Positions 52,052 to 64,000 of a stretch of DNA of 64,000 bases are shown here, piece by piece. Below the pieces are notes generated by a model. That model had not been told where the DNA came from, made no database searches, and saw only the letters and a program-made list of their open reading frames with translations. This stretch comes from Cronobacter sakazakii (GTDB taxonomy: Bacteria > Pseudomonadota > Gammaproteobacteria > Enterobacterales > Enterobacteriaceae), in NCBI RefSeq assembly GCF_000982825.1, contig NZ_CP011047.1, forward strand, positions 1,922,001 to 1,986,000. Reading direction: 5' to 3'. Each line of letters opens with the position of its first letter. The stretch's first letter is position 1. Made by a program: the position numbers and the translations under genes.

Positions 52052-52789
52052 TCAGGAGCCGGTGTTATTCGCGGCGATAATTTTCGCCACTTTATCCGCC
52101 TGCGCGTTGAGCTGCAGCTCGCGATAGGCGTTTTCCATCAGGCCCAGCCCTTCATGGGTCGCCTGGGTATCCGGATAATCACGCAGCATACCTTCCACAC
52201 GGTTCACAACGGCCACCCACGCGCCGCGTTTGGTGTAATATTGCGCAACGGAAAGCTCATATTTCGACAGACGGTCTTTCAGGTAGACCAGACGTTTAGT
52301 GGCGTCGGTAGCGTACTGGCTCTGCGGGTAACCACGAACCAGCTTCGAGAAGTCGCGGAACGCGTCGCGCGCATGCTGCGGATCGCGGTCGCTGCGATCG
52401 ACGCCGAAGAAGCCCTGCAGCGCACTGTCATCAAGCGCCATATTGGCCAGGCCGCGCATGTAGATAACGTAGTCGATATTCGGGTGGGTCGGGTTAAGGC
52501 GAATAAAGCGGTCAATAGCGGCCTGGGCCAGCGGCAGATCGGCGTTTTTATAATAGGCGTAGATCAGATCCAGCTGTACCTGCTGAGAATATGGGCCAAA
52601 CGGATAACGGTTATCTAACGCTTCCAGTTGCGTTATTGCCGCTTTCCAGTTACCGTCCTGCAGCTTTTGCTGCGCAGTCGCGTAGATCTCTGAAGGCGGA
52701 TTATCGGGCACCTCTTCCTTAGAACCGGAGCAGCCCGCCAAAGCCAGGCTCAACGTGGCGGCTGCCACCAGATATTTCATGCGCGTCAT
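52052..52789 (-). CDS. bamD: BamD, essential lipoprotein of the outer-membrane beta-barrel assembly machine
   Basis: The 245-residue prolipoprotein has a lipobox LALAGC and a run of TPR repeats (ATAQQKLQDGNWKAAITQLEAL, then LIYAYYKNADLPLAQAAIDRF, YPQSQYATDATKRLVYLKDRL, YTKRGAWVAVVNRVEGML). It is nearly identical to E. coli BamD in length and sequence. It recognises outer-membrane protein C-terminal signals and hands substrates to BamA. Divergent from rluD. Confidence 0.98.
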   Translation of the reverse strand: MTRMKYLVAAATLSLALAGCSGSKEEVPDNPPSEIYATAQQKLQDGNWKAAITQLEALDNRYPFGPYSQQVQLDLIYAYYKNADLPLAQAAIDRFIRLNPTHPNIDYVIYMRGLANMALDDSALQGFFGVDRSDRDPQHARDAFRDFSKLVRGYPQSQYATDATKRLVYLKDRLSKYELSVAQYYTKRGAWVAVVNRVEGMLRDYPDTQATHEGLGLMENAYRELQLNAQADKVAKIIAANNTGS

Positions 52790-52918
52790 GACGTTTTGAC
52801 TTTCCTCAGATGTTATGCGGGAGTTTCACTGTTCCAGCTCCCGATTAAGACCAGCTACAATAGCACACTATATTAAACGGCAAAGCCGTAAAACCCAACG
52901 TTAACGAAGAAGCTGTAT

Positions 52919-53899
52919 ATGGCACAACGAGTACAACTCACCGCAACGGTGTCCGAGTCACAACTCGGTCAACGCTTAGATCAGGCTTTGGCCGAATTGT
53001 TCCCGGATTATTCACGTTCACGCATAAAAGAATGGATCCTTGACCAGCGCGTGCTGGTAAACGGCCAGATGTGCGATACGCCGAAAGAGAAAGTGTTGGG
53101 TGGGGAACGTGTCGCCATCAATGCTGAAATCGAAGAAGAAGCGCGCTTTGAGCCGCAGGATATCCCGCTCAATATCGTTTATGAAGATGACGATATTCTG
53201 GTTATCAACAAACCGCGCGATCTGGTGGTTCATCCGGGTGCCGGCAACCCGGACGGCACGGTGCTTAACGCGCTGCTGCACTATTATCCGCCTATCGCGG
53301 ATGTGCCGCGCGCGGGTATCGTGCATCGTCTGGATAAAGACACGACCGGCCTGATGGTTGTCGCGAAAACCGTTCCGGCGCAGACGCGTCTGGTTGAAGC
53401 GCTACAGCTGCGTGAAATCACCCGCGAATATGAAGCGGTGGCGATTGGTCATATGACGGCGGGCGGTACGGTCAGCGAGCCTATCAGCCGCCACCCGACC
53501 AAACGCACCCATATGTCGGTGCATCCGATGGGCAAACCGGCGGTGACGCACTACCGCATCATGGAGCATTTTCGGATTCACACCCGCCTGCGTTTGCGTC
53601 TGGAAACCGGCCGTACGCACCAGATCCGCGTACACATGGCGCACATCACCCATCCGCTGGTGGGCGATCAGCTGTACGGCGGCCGTCCGCGTCCGCCGAA
53701 AGGCGCGAGTGAAGCATTTATTCAGGCGCTGCGTAAGTTCGATCGCCAGGCGCTGCACGCAACCATGCTGCGTCTTTATCACCCCATCAGCGGTATTCTG
53801 ATGGAGTGGCATGCGCCTATTCCGCAGGACATGGTTGATCTTATCGACGCGCTGCGCGCCGACTTCGAAGCCCATAAAGACGACGTGGACTGGTTATGA
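52919..53899 (+). CDS. rluD: RluD, 23S rRNA pseudouridine 1911/1915/1917 synthase
   Basis: The 326-residue protein has an N-terminal S4-like RNA-binding domain (GQRLDQALAELFPDYSRSRIKEWI) and a catalytic domain with the active-site Asp in GIVHRLDKDTTGLMVVAK. Its target positions lie in helix 69 of the 23S rRNA, also encoded here. It overlaps pgeF by 4 bp (ATGA). Confidence 0.97.
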   Translation: MAQRVQLTATVSESQLGQRLDQALAELFPDYSRSRIKEWILDQRVLVNGQMCDTPKEKVLGGERVAINAEIEEEARFEPQDIPLNIVYEDDDILVINKPRDLVVHPGAGNPDGTVLNALLHYYPPIADVPRAGIVHRLDKDTTGLMVVAKTVPAQTRLVEALQLREITREYEAVAIGHMTAGGTVSEPISRHPTKRTHMSVHPMGKPAVTHYRIMEHFRIHTRLRLRLETGRTHQIRVHMAHITHPLVGDQLYGGRPRPPKGASEAFIQALRKFDRQALHATMLRLYHPISGILMEWHAPIPQDMVDLIDALRADFEAHKDDVDWL

Positions 53900-54624
53900 A
53901 ACTGATTACTCCGCAGTGGCCGCTGCCTTCGGGCGTCGCGGCCTGTAGCTCTACCCGCCACGGCGGCGTCAGCCTGCCGCCTTACGATGCCTTAAATCTG
54001 GGCGCGCACTGCGGGGATAATCCTGAACATGTCGAAGAAAACCGTCGCCGCTTTTATCAGGCGGCGAATTTCCCTTCATCGCCCGTCTGGCTTGAGCAGG
54101 TCCACGGCAACGCGGTGCTTCATCTCGACGGCGGGCCGTATCCCTCTAAGCGCGCGGATGCCTCTTATACCCGTGAGCGGGGAACGGTCTGCGCGGTGAT
54201 GACCGCCGACTGCCTGCCGGTGCTGTTTTGCGAGTCGTCCGGCACGGAAGTGGCGGCGGCGCACGCAGGCTGGCGCGGGCTCTGCGAAGGCGTGCTCGAA
54301 GAGACCGTCGCCTGTTTTCGCGCGCCGCCCGCCACTATTCAGGCCTGGCTTGGCCCGGCGATTGGCCCGCAGGCTTTTGAAGTTGGTCCGGAAGTGCGCG
54401 AGGCGTTTATCGCTAAAGATCCGGCGGCTGCAGCTGCTTTTCGCCCGCACGGCGAGAAATATTTCGCCGATATCTATCTGCTGGCGCGCCAGCGTCTCGC
54501 GAAGATGGGCGTGACCGCCGTTTATGGCGGTGAGCGCTGTACGCATAGCGAAAGCCACGATTTTTTCTCGTATCGCCGCGACAGAACGACAGGTCGTATG
54601 GCAAGTTTCATTTGGCTGATATAA
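53896..54624 (+). CDS. pgeF: PgeF (YfiH), polyphenol-oxidase/laccase-fold peptidoglycan-editing factor
   Basis: The 242-residue protein has the YfiH metal-site motifs: LGAHCGDNPEHVEENR, EQVHGNAVLHLDG, AVMTADCLPVLFCE, AAAHAGWRGLCEGVLE and ERCTHSESHDFFSYRRD. In E. coli, PgeF hydrolyses misincorporated L-Ser from UDP-MurNAc-tripeptide and is coupled to rluD and clpB in the same order. The start overlaps rluD. Confidence 0.95.
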   Translation: MKLITPQWPLPSGVAACSSTRHGGVSLPPYDALNLGAHCGDNPEHVEENRRRFYQAANFPSSPVWLEQVHGNAVLHLDGGPYPSKRADASYTRERGTVCAVMTADCLPVLFCESSGTEVAAAHAGWRGLCEGVLEETVACFRAPPATIQAWLGPAIGPQAFEVGPEVREAFIAKDPAAAAAFRPHGEKYFADIYLLARQRLAKMGVTAVYGGERCTHSESHDFFSYRRDRTTGRMASFIWLI

Positions 54625-54686
54625 CCTATTGAATCAAGACGATCCGGTACGGATAACTGACGCTCTACATAATTAAGGTCATTAAC

Positions 54687-54714
54687 CTTGAATAATTGAG
54701 GGATGACCTCATTT
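54687..54714 (+). promoter_or_regulatory. Sigma-32 heat-shock promoter of clpB
   Basis: CTTGAAT (54687-54693), a 13-bp spacer and CCTCATTT (54707-54714) match the RpoH pattern, about 40 bp ahead of the clpB start. Confidence 0.82.
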
Positions 54715-54753
54715 AATCTCCAGTAGCAATTTTGACCTGTTATGGGAGGAGTT

Positions 54754-57327
54754 ATGCGTCTGGATCGTCTTACCAATAAATTCCAGCTTGCTCTTGCCGA
54801 TGCCCAGTCACTCGCACTGGGGCACGACAACCAGTTTATCGAACCCCTTCACCTCATGAGCGCCCTGCTAAATCAGGAAGGCGGTTCCGTTCGTCCTTTG
54901 CTGACATCCGCAGGCGTTAATGCCGGGAAGTTACGCACCGATCTCGACCAGGCGCTGAGCCGCCTGCCGCAGGTGGAAGGCACCGGCGGCGACGTTCAGC
55001 CGTCGCAGGATCTGGTGCGGGCACTGAATCTCTGCGACAAGCTGGCGCAGAAACGGGGCGACAATTTTATTTCCTCAGAGCTGTTTGTTCTGGCGGCGCT
55101 GGAGTCGCGCGGAACGCTTGCGGATTTACTTAAAGCTGCGGGCGCCACGACCGCGAACGTCACACAAGCGATTGAAAATATGCGCGGAGGCGAAACCGTG
55201 AACGATCAGGGTGCCGAAGATCAGCGGCAGGCACTGAAAAAATATACCGTCGATCTGACCGAGCGTGCCGAGCAGGGCAAGCTCGATCCGGTCATTGGCC
55301 GCGATGAAGAAATTCGTCGTACGATTCAGGTTCTGCAACGTCGTACCAAAAACAACCCGGTACTGATTGGTGAGCCTGGCGTCGGTAAAACCGCGATAGT
55401 CGAAGGGCTGGCGCAGCGTATCGTTAATGGCGAAGTGCCGGAAGGCCTGAAAGGGCGCCGGGTGCTGGCGCTCGATATGGGCGCGCTGGTGGCCGGTGCG
55501 AAATACCGCGGCGAATTTGAAGAGCGTCTGAAAGGCGTACTGAACGATCTGTCGAAACAGGAAGGCAACGTCATTCTGTTTATCGATGAGCTGCATACTA
55601 TGGTCGGCGCGGGTAAAGCTGATGGCGCGATGGATGCGGGCAACATGCTCAAACCGGCGCTGGCGCGCGGTGAGCTGCACTGCGTAGGCGCCACGACGCT
55701 TGATGAATATCGCCAGTACATTGAAAAAGACGCCGCGCTGGAGCGCCGTTTCCAGAAAGTGTTTGTCGCCCAGCCGTCGGTGGAAGATACCATTGCGATT
55801 CTGCGTGGCCTGAAAGAGCGCTATGAGCTGCATCACCATGTGCAGATAACCGACCCGGCGATTGTCGCGGCGGCGACGCTGTCGCACCGCTATATTGCCG
55901 ACCGCCAGTTGCCGGACAAAGCCATCGACCTTATCGATGAAGCGGCGTCCAGCATTCGTATGCAGATTGACTCGAAGCCAGAGGAACTTGACCGCCTCGA
56001 CCGCCGCATTATTCAGCTCAAACTGGAACAGCAGGCGCTGATGAAAGAGTCTGACGAGGCCAGTAAAAAACGCCTCGATATGCTGAACGATGAGCTGTCG
56101 GATAAAGAGCGTCAGTATTCCGAACTGGAAGAAGAGTGGAAAGCGGAAAAAGCCTCACTCTCCGGTACGCAGACCATTAAAGCAGAGCTGGAGCAGGCGA
56201 AAATCGCCATCGAGCAGGCGCGCCGCGTGGGTGACCTGGCACGAATGTCTGAACTGCAGTACGGCAAAATTCCGGAGCTTGAGAAACAGCTCGCCGCCGC
56301 CACGCAGTCGGAAGGCAAAACGATGCGGCTGCTGCGAAATAAAGTCACTGACGCGGAAATCGCCGAGGTGCTGGCGCGCTGGACGGGTATTCCGGTCTCC
56401 CGCATGATGGAGAGCGAGCGCGATAAGCTTCTGCGTATGGAGCAGGATCTGCATCAGCGCGTGATCGGCCAGGATGAGGCGGTCGAAGCGGTGTCGAATG
56501 CGATTCGCCGTAGCCGCGCCGGGCTATCCGACCCGAACCGGCCGATTGGGTCGTTCCTGTTCCTCGGGCCGACCGGGGTGGGGAAAACTGAGCTCTGCAA
56601 AGCGCTGGCTAACTTTATGTTCGACAGTGACGATGCGATGGTACGTATCGATATGTCCGAGTTTATGGAGAAACACTCGGTGTCGCGTCTGGTTGGCGCA
56701 CCTCCGGGATATGTCGGTTATGAAGAGGGCGGTTATCTGACTGAAGCGGTTCGCCGTCGTCCTTATTCCGTCATTCTGCTGGATGAAGTGGAAAAAGCGC
56801 ACCCTGATGTGTTCAACATTCTTCTGCAGGTGCTGGATGATGGACGTCTGACGGACGGGCAGGGCAGAACGGTCGATTTCCGTAATACCGTGGTCATCAT
56901 GACGTCTAACCTGGGTTCCGATCTGATTCAGGAGCGTTTCGGCGCGCTGGATTACGCGAGCATGAAAGAGCTGGTGATGGGCGTGGTCGGGCAGAGCTTC
57001 CGCCCGGAATTCATCAACCGTATTGATGAAGTGGTGGTATTCCATCCGTTAGGACAGAAACACATTGCCTCTATTGCGCAGATCCAGTTGCAGCGGCTTT
57101 ATCAGCGCCTGGAAGACCGGGGATATGCGGTGCATATCTCGGATGACGCGCTGCAGTTGCTTGGTGAGAACGGCTACGACCCGGTTTATGGCGCGCGTCC
57201 GTTGAAACGTGCGATTCAGCAGCAGATTGAAAACCCGCTGGCCCAGCAAATCCTCTCCGGTGAGCTGGTGCCCGGTAAAACTATCGAGCTTATCGTGCGC
57301 GACAACCATATTGTCGCTGTGCAGTAA
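54754..57327 (+). CDS. clpB: ClpB, AAA+ protein disaggregase
   Basis: The 857-residue protein starts at MRLDRLTNKF (ribosome-binding GGGAGGAG). It has an N-domain with two Clp_N repeats (1-145), AAA-1 with GEPGVGKT (near 206), and the coiled-coil M domain (about 410-530). AAA-2 follows with GPTGVGKT (near 606), and then a D2-small domain. It acts with DnaK/GrpE to solubilise aggregates. Codon 149 is GTG (55198), the known internal start that makes the short ClpB form in E. coli. Confidence 0.98.
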   Translation: MRLDRLTNKFQLALADAQSLALGHDNQFIEPLHLMSALLNQEGGSVRPLLTSAGVNAGKLRTDLDQALSRLPQVEGTGGDVQPSQDLVRALNLCDKLAQKRGDNFISSELFVLAALESRGTLADLLKAAGATTANVTQAIENMRGGETVNDQGAEDQRQALKKYTVDLTERAEQGKLDPVIGRDEEIRRTIQVLQRRTKNNPVLIGEPGVGKTAIVEGLAQRIVNGEVPEGLKGRRVLALDMGALVAGAKYRGEFEERLKGVLNDLSKQEGNVILFIDELHTMVGAGKADGAMDAGNMLKPALARGELHCVGATTLDEYRQYIEKDAALERRFQKVFVAQPSVEDTIAILRGLKERYELHHHVQITDPAIVAAATLSHRYIADRQLPDKAIDLIDEAASSIRMQIDSKPEELDRLDRRIIQLKLEQQALMKESDEASKKRLDMLNDELSDKERQYSELEEEWKAEKASLSGTQTIKAELEQAKIAIEQARRVGDLARMSELQYGKIPELEKQLAAATQSEGKTMRLLRNKVTDAEIAEVLARWTGIPVSRMMESERDKLLRMEQDLHQRVIGQDEAVEAVSNAIRRSRAGLSDPNRPIGSFLFLGPTGVGKTELCKALANFMFDSDDAMVRIDMSEFMEKHSVSRLVGAPPGYVGYEEGGYLTEAVRRRPYSVILLDEVEKAHPDVFNILLQVLDDGRLTDGQGRTVDFRNTVVIMTSNLGSDLIQERFGALDYASMKELVMGVVGQSFRPEFINRIDEVVVFHPLGQKHIASIAQIQLQRLYQRLEDRGYAVHISDDALQLLGENGYDPVYGARPLKRAIQQQIENPLAQQILSGELVPGKTIELIVRDNHIVAVQ

Positions 57328-57334
57328 CTCGCAA

Positions 57335-57372
57335 AAAATGAAAAACGGGCCCTGCGGGGCTCGTTTTTGTTT
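57335..57372 (+). terminator. Intrinsic terminator of clpB
   Basis: The stem acgggccc/gggctcgt (one wobble) with a tgcg loop is followed by five T residues. Confidence 0.85.
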
Positions 57373-57429
57373 ATAAACCAGGCAATGATGGTGGTTCCTC
57401 AGCCGTTCTGCCTGGAAAATGAACGATCG

Positions 57430-57628
57430 GAATTTTTTTTAAAATTACCTCTTGTCAGTTGAGAAGAACTCCCTATAATGCGCCTCCACTGACACGGCAC
57501 AACGGCAAACGAGCCGGCCCGTCAGACAGACGAAAGCGAAAATAAACGCTTGACTCTGAAAAAGGAAAGCGTAATATACGCCACCTCGCGACAGCAGGCT
57601 GAATGCCGCGTCGCACCGCTCTTTAACA
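57430..57628 (+). promoter_or_regulatory. rRNA operon promoters P1 and P2 with boxA
   Basis: P1 has an A/T-rich UP element (57430-57446), TTGTCA (57452-57457), a 16-bp spacer and TATAAT (57474-57479), then the GC-rich discriminator gcgcctcc typical of ppGpp control. P2 has TTGACT (57550-57555), 16 bp, and TAATAT (57572-57577). The boxA antitermination site CGCTCTTTAACA is at 57617-57628. Confidence 0.9.
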
Positions 57629-57766
57629 ATTTATCAGACAATCTGTGTGGGCACTCGGGGCACTGATATCTTAACGTCCTCGGACGATAAACGAATATCA
57701 AGTCTCAAGTGAACAACAGTTAATTCATTACGAACTAACAGTTTAATTCTTTGAGCATCAGACTTT

Positions 57767-59308
<1,542 letters not shown>

Positions 59309-59376
59309 CCTGAAAGATACAACCTCGCGTGCTCACACAGATTGTCTGATAGAAAGTAAAGAAGCAAAACCTCTAC

Positions 59377-59453
<77 letters not shown>

Positions 59454-59486
59454 ACTCCGCAGGAGTTGAAGAGGTTTAACTACGAT

Positions 59487-59562
59487 GGGGCTATAGCTCA
59501 GCTGGGAGAGCGCCTGCTTTGCACGCAGGAGGTCTGCGGTTCGATCCCGCATAGCTCCACCA
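59487..59562 (+). tRNA. tRNA-Ala (anticodon TGC)
   Basis: The 76-nt cloverleaf GGGGCTATAGCTCAGCTGGG... has anticodon TGC in TTTGCAC and an encoded CCA end. It is the second spacer tRNA, in the usual Ile-Ala order. Confidence 0.98.
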
Positions 59563-59730
59563 TCACTTCAGAGTGTACTCAGTGAGTATACTGCGAAGTA
59601 TTTGCTCTTTAACAATCCGGAACAAGCTGAAAATTGAAACAGACACGCTGCTGTATTTCTCCGTAATAAGAAATGCGCGGTGTGTCAGAGTCTCTCAAAC
59701 TCGCAGCACGAAGACTTCTTCGGGTTGTGA

Positions 59731-62633
<2,903 letters not shown>

Positions 62634-62722
62634 ACAACGCCAAAGAAGTCTGGCGTGTTGAGAGACAATTCAGCTTGTGACGGATAAACGTTCATGGCGG
62701 AAGCGGTGAACGGAACAGAATT

Positions 62723-62842
62723 TGCCTGGCGGCTGTAGCGCGGTGGTCCCACCTGACCCCATGCCGAACTCAGAAGTGAAACGCCGTAGCGCCGATGGTA
62801 GTGTGGGGCCTCCCCATGCGAGAGTAGGGAACTGCCAGGCAT
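62723..62842 (+). rRNA. 5S ribosomal RNA
   Basis: The 120-nt gene starts TGCCTGGCGGCTGTAGCGCG and ends CTGCCAGGCAT. It has the standard enterobacterial sequence. Confidence 0.98.
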
Positions 62843-62849
62843 CAAATAA

Positions 62850-62880
62850 AGAACCCCTCAGCACCGCTGAGGGGTTTTTG
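62850..62880 (+). terminator. Intrinsic terminator of the rRNA operon
   Basis: The 11-bp stem aacccctcagc/gctgaggggtt with an acc loop and T-run directly follows the 5S gene. Confidence 0.93.
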
Positions 62881-63010
62881 CTTTATGAAATGGATACAAA
62901 ACCGCAGGGTTTCGGGTATTACCGTATCCGGCTTTTTACGCGCGACAGCACTTAATGCCACCATCTGGTTATCCTCCGCCTTTCTTTCCCTGAACCCCGC
63001 CCCTTTGCGC

Positions 63011-63253
63011 TTATCGCCGGAATGACACCTGTGCTCGCTGCGCTGTCAGCCAGTCAGCGATAAACGCCGCCACCTGCGCGGGCTCGTTGATATCCAGTAC
63101 CGTCTGTGCCACGCCGGGCAGGGGGATATCGCTGGCCACGGCAATCACGTGGCTGTCCGGCATTAACTCTGCGACGTCCCGCCCGGCACCCTCCCGGAAC
63201 AGCATGATTTTCGCGATCGCCTCGTGTTTAAACCCTTCCACCAGAATCAAGCT
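63011..63253 (-). pseudogene. mobB: C-terminal relic of mobB (molybdopterin-guanine dinucleotide adaptor)
   Basis: About 80 residues (LILVEGFKHEAIAKIMLFRE, then VIAVASDIPLPG and a closing DINEP...WLTAQRA) match the end of MobB. The N-terminal half with its Walker A is absent, and the nine residues preceding the match are unrelated. In E. coli mobB directly follows the 5S gene of rrnA, convergent with it, exactly the arrangement seen here although the left neighbour is clpB (rrnG position). It is non-functional. Confidence 0.78.
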
Positions 63254-63497
63254 TCGCAACAGAATACCGACGCTACGCACATCAGGGTTGCTACATTAAA
63301 TCCATCCATACCCCGCTTACAATAAGCCCCGATCTTGCTCAACCTGCGGCCACGTCATATTCTGATTTTCAGCCTGTGAAGCTATGTCAGCAGCGTGTCG
63401 CCTTACTGTCGTGTCTCTGTCAGGCCCGTGTCGTGGCGGTTTTTACCAGCAGAGCGCAATACTGTCTGCCACATCCCTCATAAAGAAGGTCACAGTT
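63254..63497. other. Intergenic stretch between the mobB relic and the XRE gene
   Basis: I see no gene here. The XRE frame remains open upstream to 63384 but has no homology or start signal there. It probably contains the XRE promoter. Confidence 0.5.
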
Positions 63498-63965
63498 ATG
63501 CAAACCGAAAACCGCATCCGCGCGCTTCGCCTCGCTCGCGCCTGGTCTCAGGAACAACTGGCAGAACTCTCCTCGGTCAGCGTTCGCACTATTCAGCGCA
63601 TAGAAAAAGGCGAGCCGCCCTCGCTCGAAACCTTAAGCGCGCTGGCCGCCGTTTTTGACACGCGCGTAGAAGAATTAACGGGCGCGCCGCTCCAGGCTGC
63701 GGGCCCTCTGGATGAAGCGGTATCCACTGCCCGCAGGCGTCTGGATGAGGAGCGACACTTTTATCGCAGCCTGTCCACTGCCGTGGTGGTTTGCGTTGGG
63801 CTTTTCCTGATTAATCGTTTTACAGCGCCGGAAAGTCACTGGTCATTATGGGCGATGCTCATTTGGGGTGGATTACTGGTAGTGAAAGGCCTGCGTTTAT
63901 TCTTACTACGGGGCTGGATTGAACAATGGCAGCAGCAGCGGCTGCAAAAATTACTGCGCAAGTAA
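63498..63965 (+). CDS. XRE-family transcriptional regulator with two C-terminal membrane helices
   Basis: The 155-residue protein starts at MQTENRIRALRLARA (AAGAAGG upstream). A Cro/CI-type helix-turn-helix occupies residues 5-65 (WSQEQLAELSSVSVRTIQRIEKGEPPSLETLSALAAVF). A linker leads to two membrane segments (STAVVVCVGLFLINRF and SLWAMLIWGGLLVVKGLRLFL) and a basic tail, so it is a DNA-binding protein tethered to the membrane (2TM-domain type). The target is unknown. A hairpin follows at 63969-63998. Confidence 0.85.
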   Translation: MQTENRIRALRLARAWSQEQLAELSSVSVRTIQRIEKGEPPSLETLSALAAVFDTRVEELTGAPLQAAGPLDEAVSTARRRLDEERHFYRSLSTAVVVCVGLFLINRFTAPESHWSLWAMLIWGGLLVVKGLRLFLLRGWIEQWQQQRLQKLLRK

Positions 63966-63968
63966 GAG

Positions 63969-63998
63969 AAAAGGCTCCTCAGCTTGCCTGAGGAGCCG
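63969..63998 (+). terminator. Probable terminator of the XRE gene (cut by window end)
   Basis: The inverted repeat ggctcctcag/ctgaggagcc begins a few bases after the stop. The T-run, if any, is outside the window. Confidence 0.55.
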
Positions 63999-64000
63999 AC

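Overview
The window is a chromosomal segment of a gamma-proteobacterium of the Enterobacteriaceae. Nearly every core gene matches its Escherichia coli counterpart in sequence, length and order, but in reverse-complement orientation relative to the E. coli map. The high-GC codon use, a BapA/type I secretion locus, the 16S sequence and the accessory genes fit the Cronobacter/Enterobacter group. I lean to Cronobacter, but cannot confirm the genus without a search.

Layout. 1-938: the end of a GGDEF-EAL gene. 988-4386: emrB-emrA-emrR drug efflux. 4924-6108: a YgaY-like MFS exporter. 6394-9709: proXWV glycine betaine import with a proU-type promoter. 10064-13811: nrdFEIH, the manganese/iron class Ib ribonucleotide reductase. 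14087-16879: small stress and membrane genes (ygaM, ygaC, alaE, an orphan, a yodC-like gene, yqaE). 17153-19093: a FIST-domain chemoreceptor cut by IS1.

19094-24427 is the most unusual part. Three IS1 copies, identical in their encoded proteins and each 768 bp, break up a genomic island that had integrated at the tmRNA gene. What remains is a truncated AAA-type ATPase, ssrA itself and a CP4-57-like integrase. None of the IS1 copies has target-site duplications and none can be paired with another to restore one. ssrA points opposite to smpB, unlike the co-directional E. coli arrangement, so the ssrA-int block was probably inverted by recombination between IS1 copies. The third IS1 has also removed the 5' part of a BapA-like giant adhesin. 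Its last ~870 codons (24428-27032) remain, followed by an apparently intact TolC-ABC-HlyD secretion system (27117-31804).

31971-43289 is conserved housekeeping: smpB, ratA-ratB, bamE, recN (three LexA boxes), nadK, grpE (sigma-32 promoter), corB, ypjD, ffh and the rpsP-rimM-trmD-rplS operon. 43456-45317 is a two-gene membrane cassette rich in His and Met (DUF2946-like plus PepSY), probably metal related. 45351-50001 is aromatic amino-acid synthesis: three TyrR boxes, aroF-tyrA, an SMP-30 lactonase-like gene, and pheA with its Phe-rich pheL attenuator. Then come raiA, an LprI-domain secreted protein, bamD, rluD-pgeF and clpB (sigma-32 promoter).

57450-62876 is a complete rRNA operon (P1/P2 promoters, boxA, 16S, tRNA-Ile, tRNA-Ala, 23S, 5S, terminator). 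It sits beside clpB, the E. coli rrnG position, but has the Ile-Ala spacer and a mobB relic downstream that are typical of E. coli rrnA. This suggests an rrn exchange. The window ends with a small XRE regulator carrying two membrane helices.
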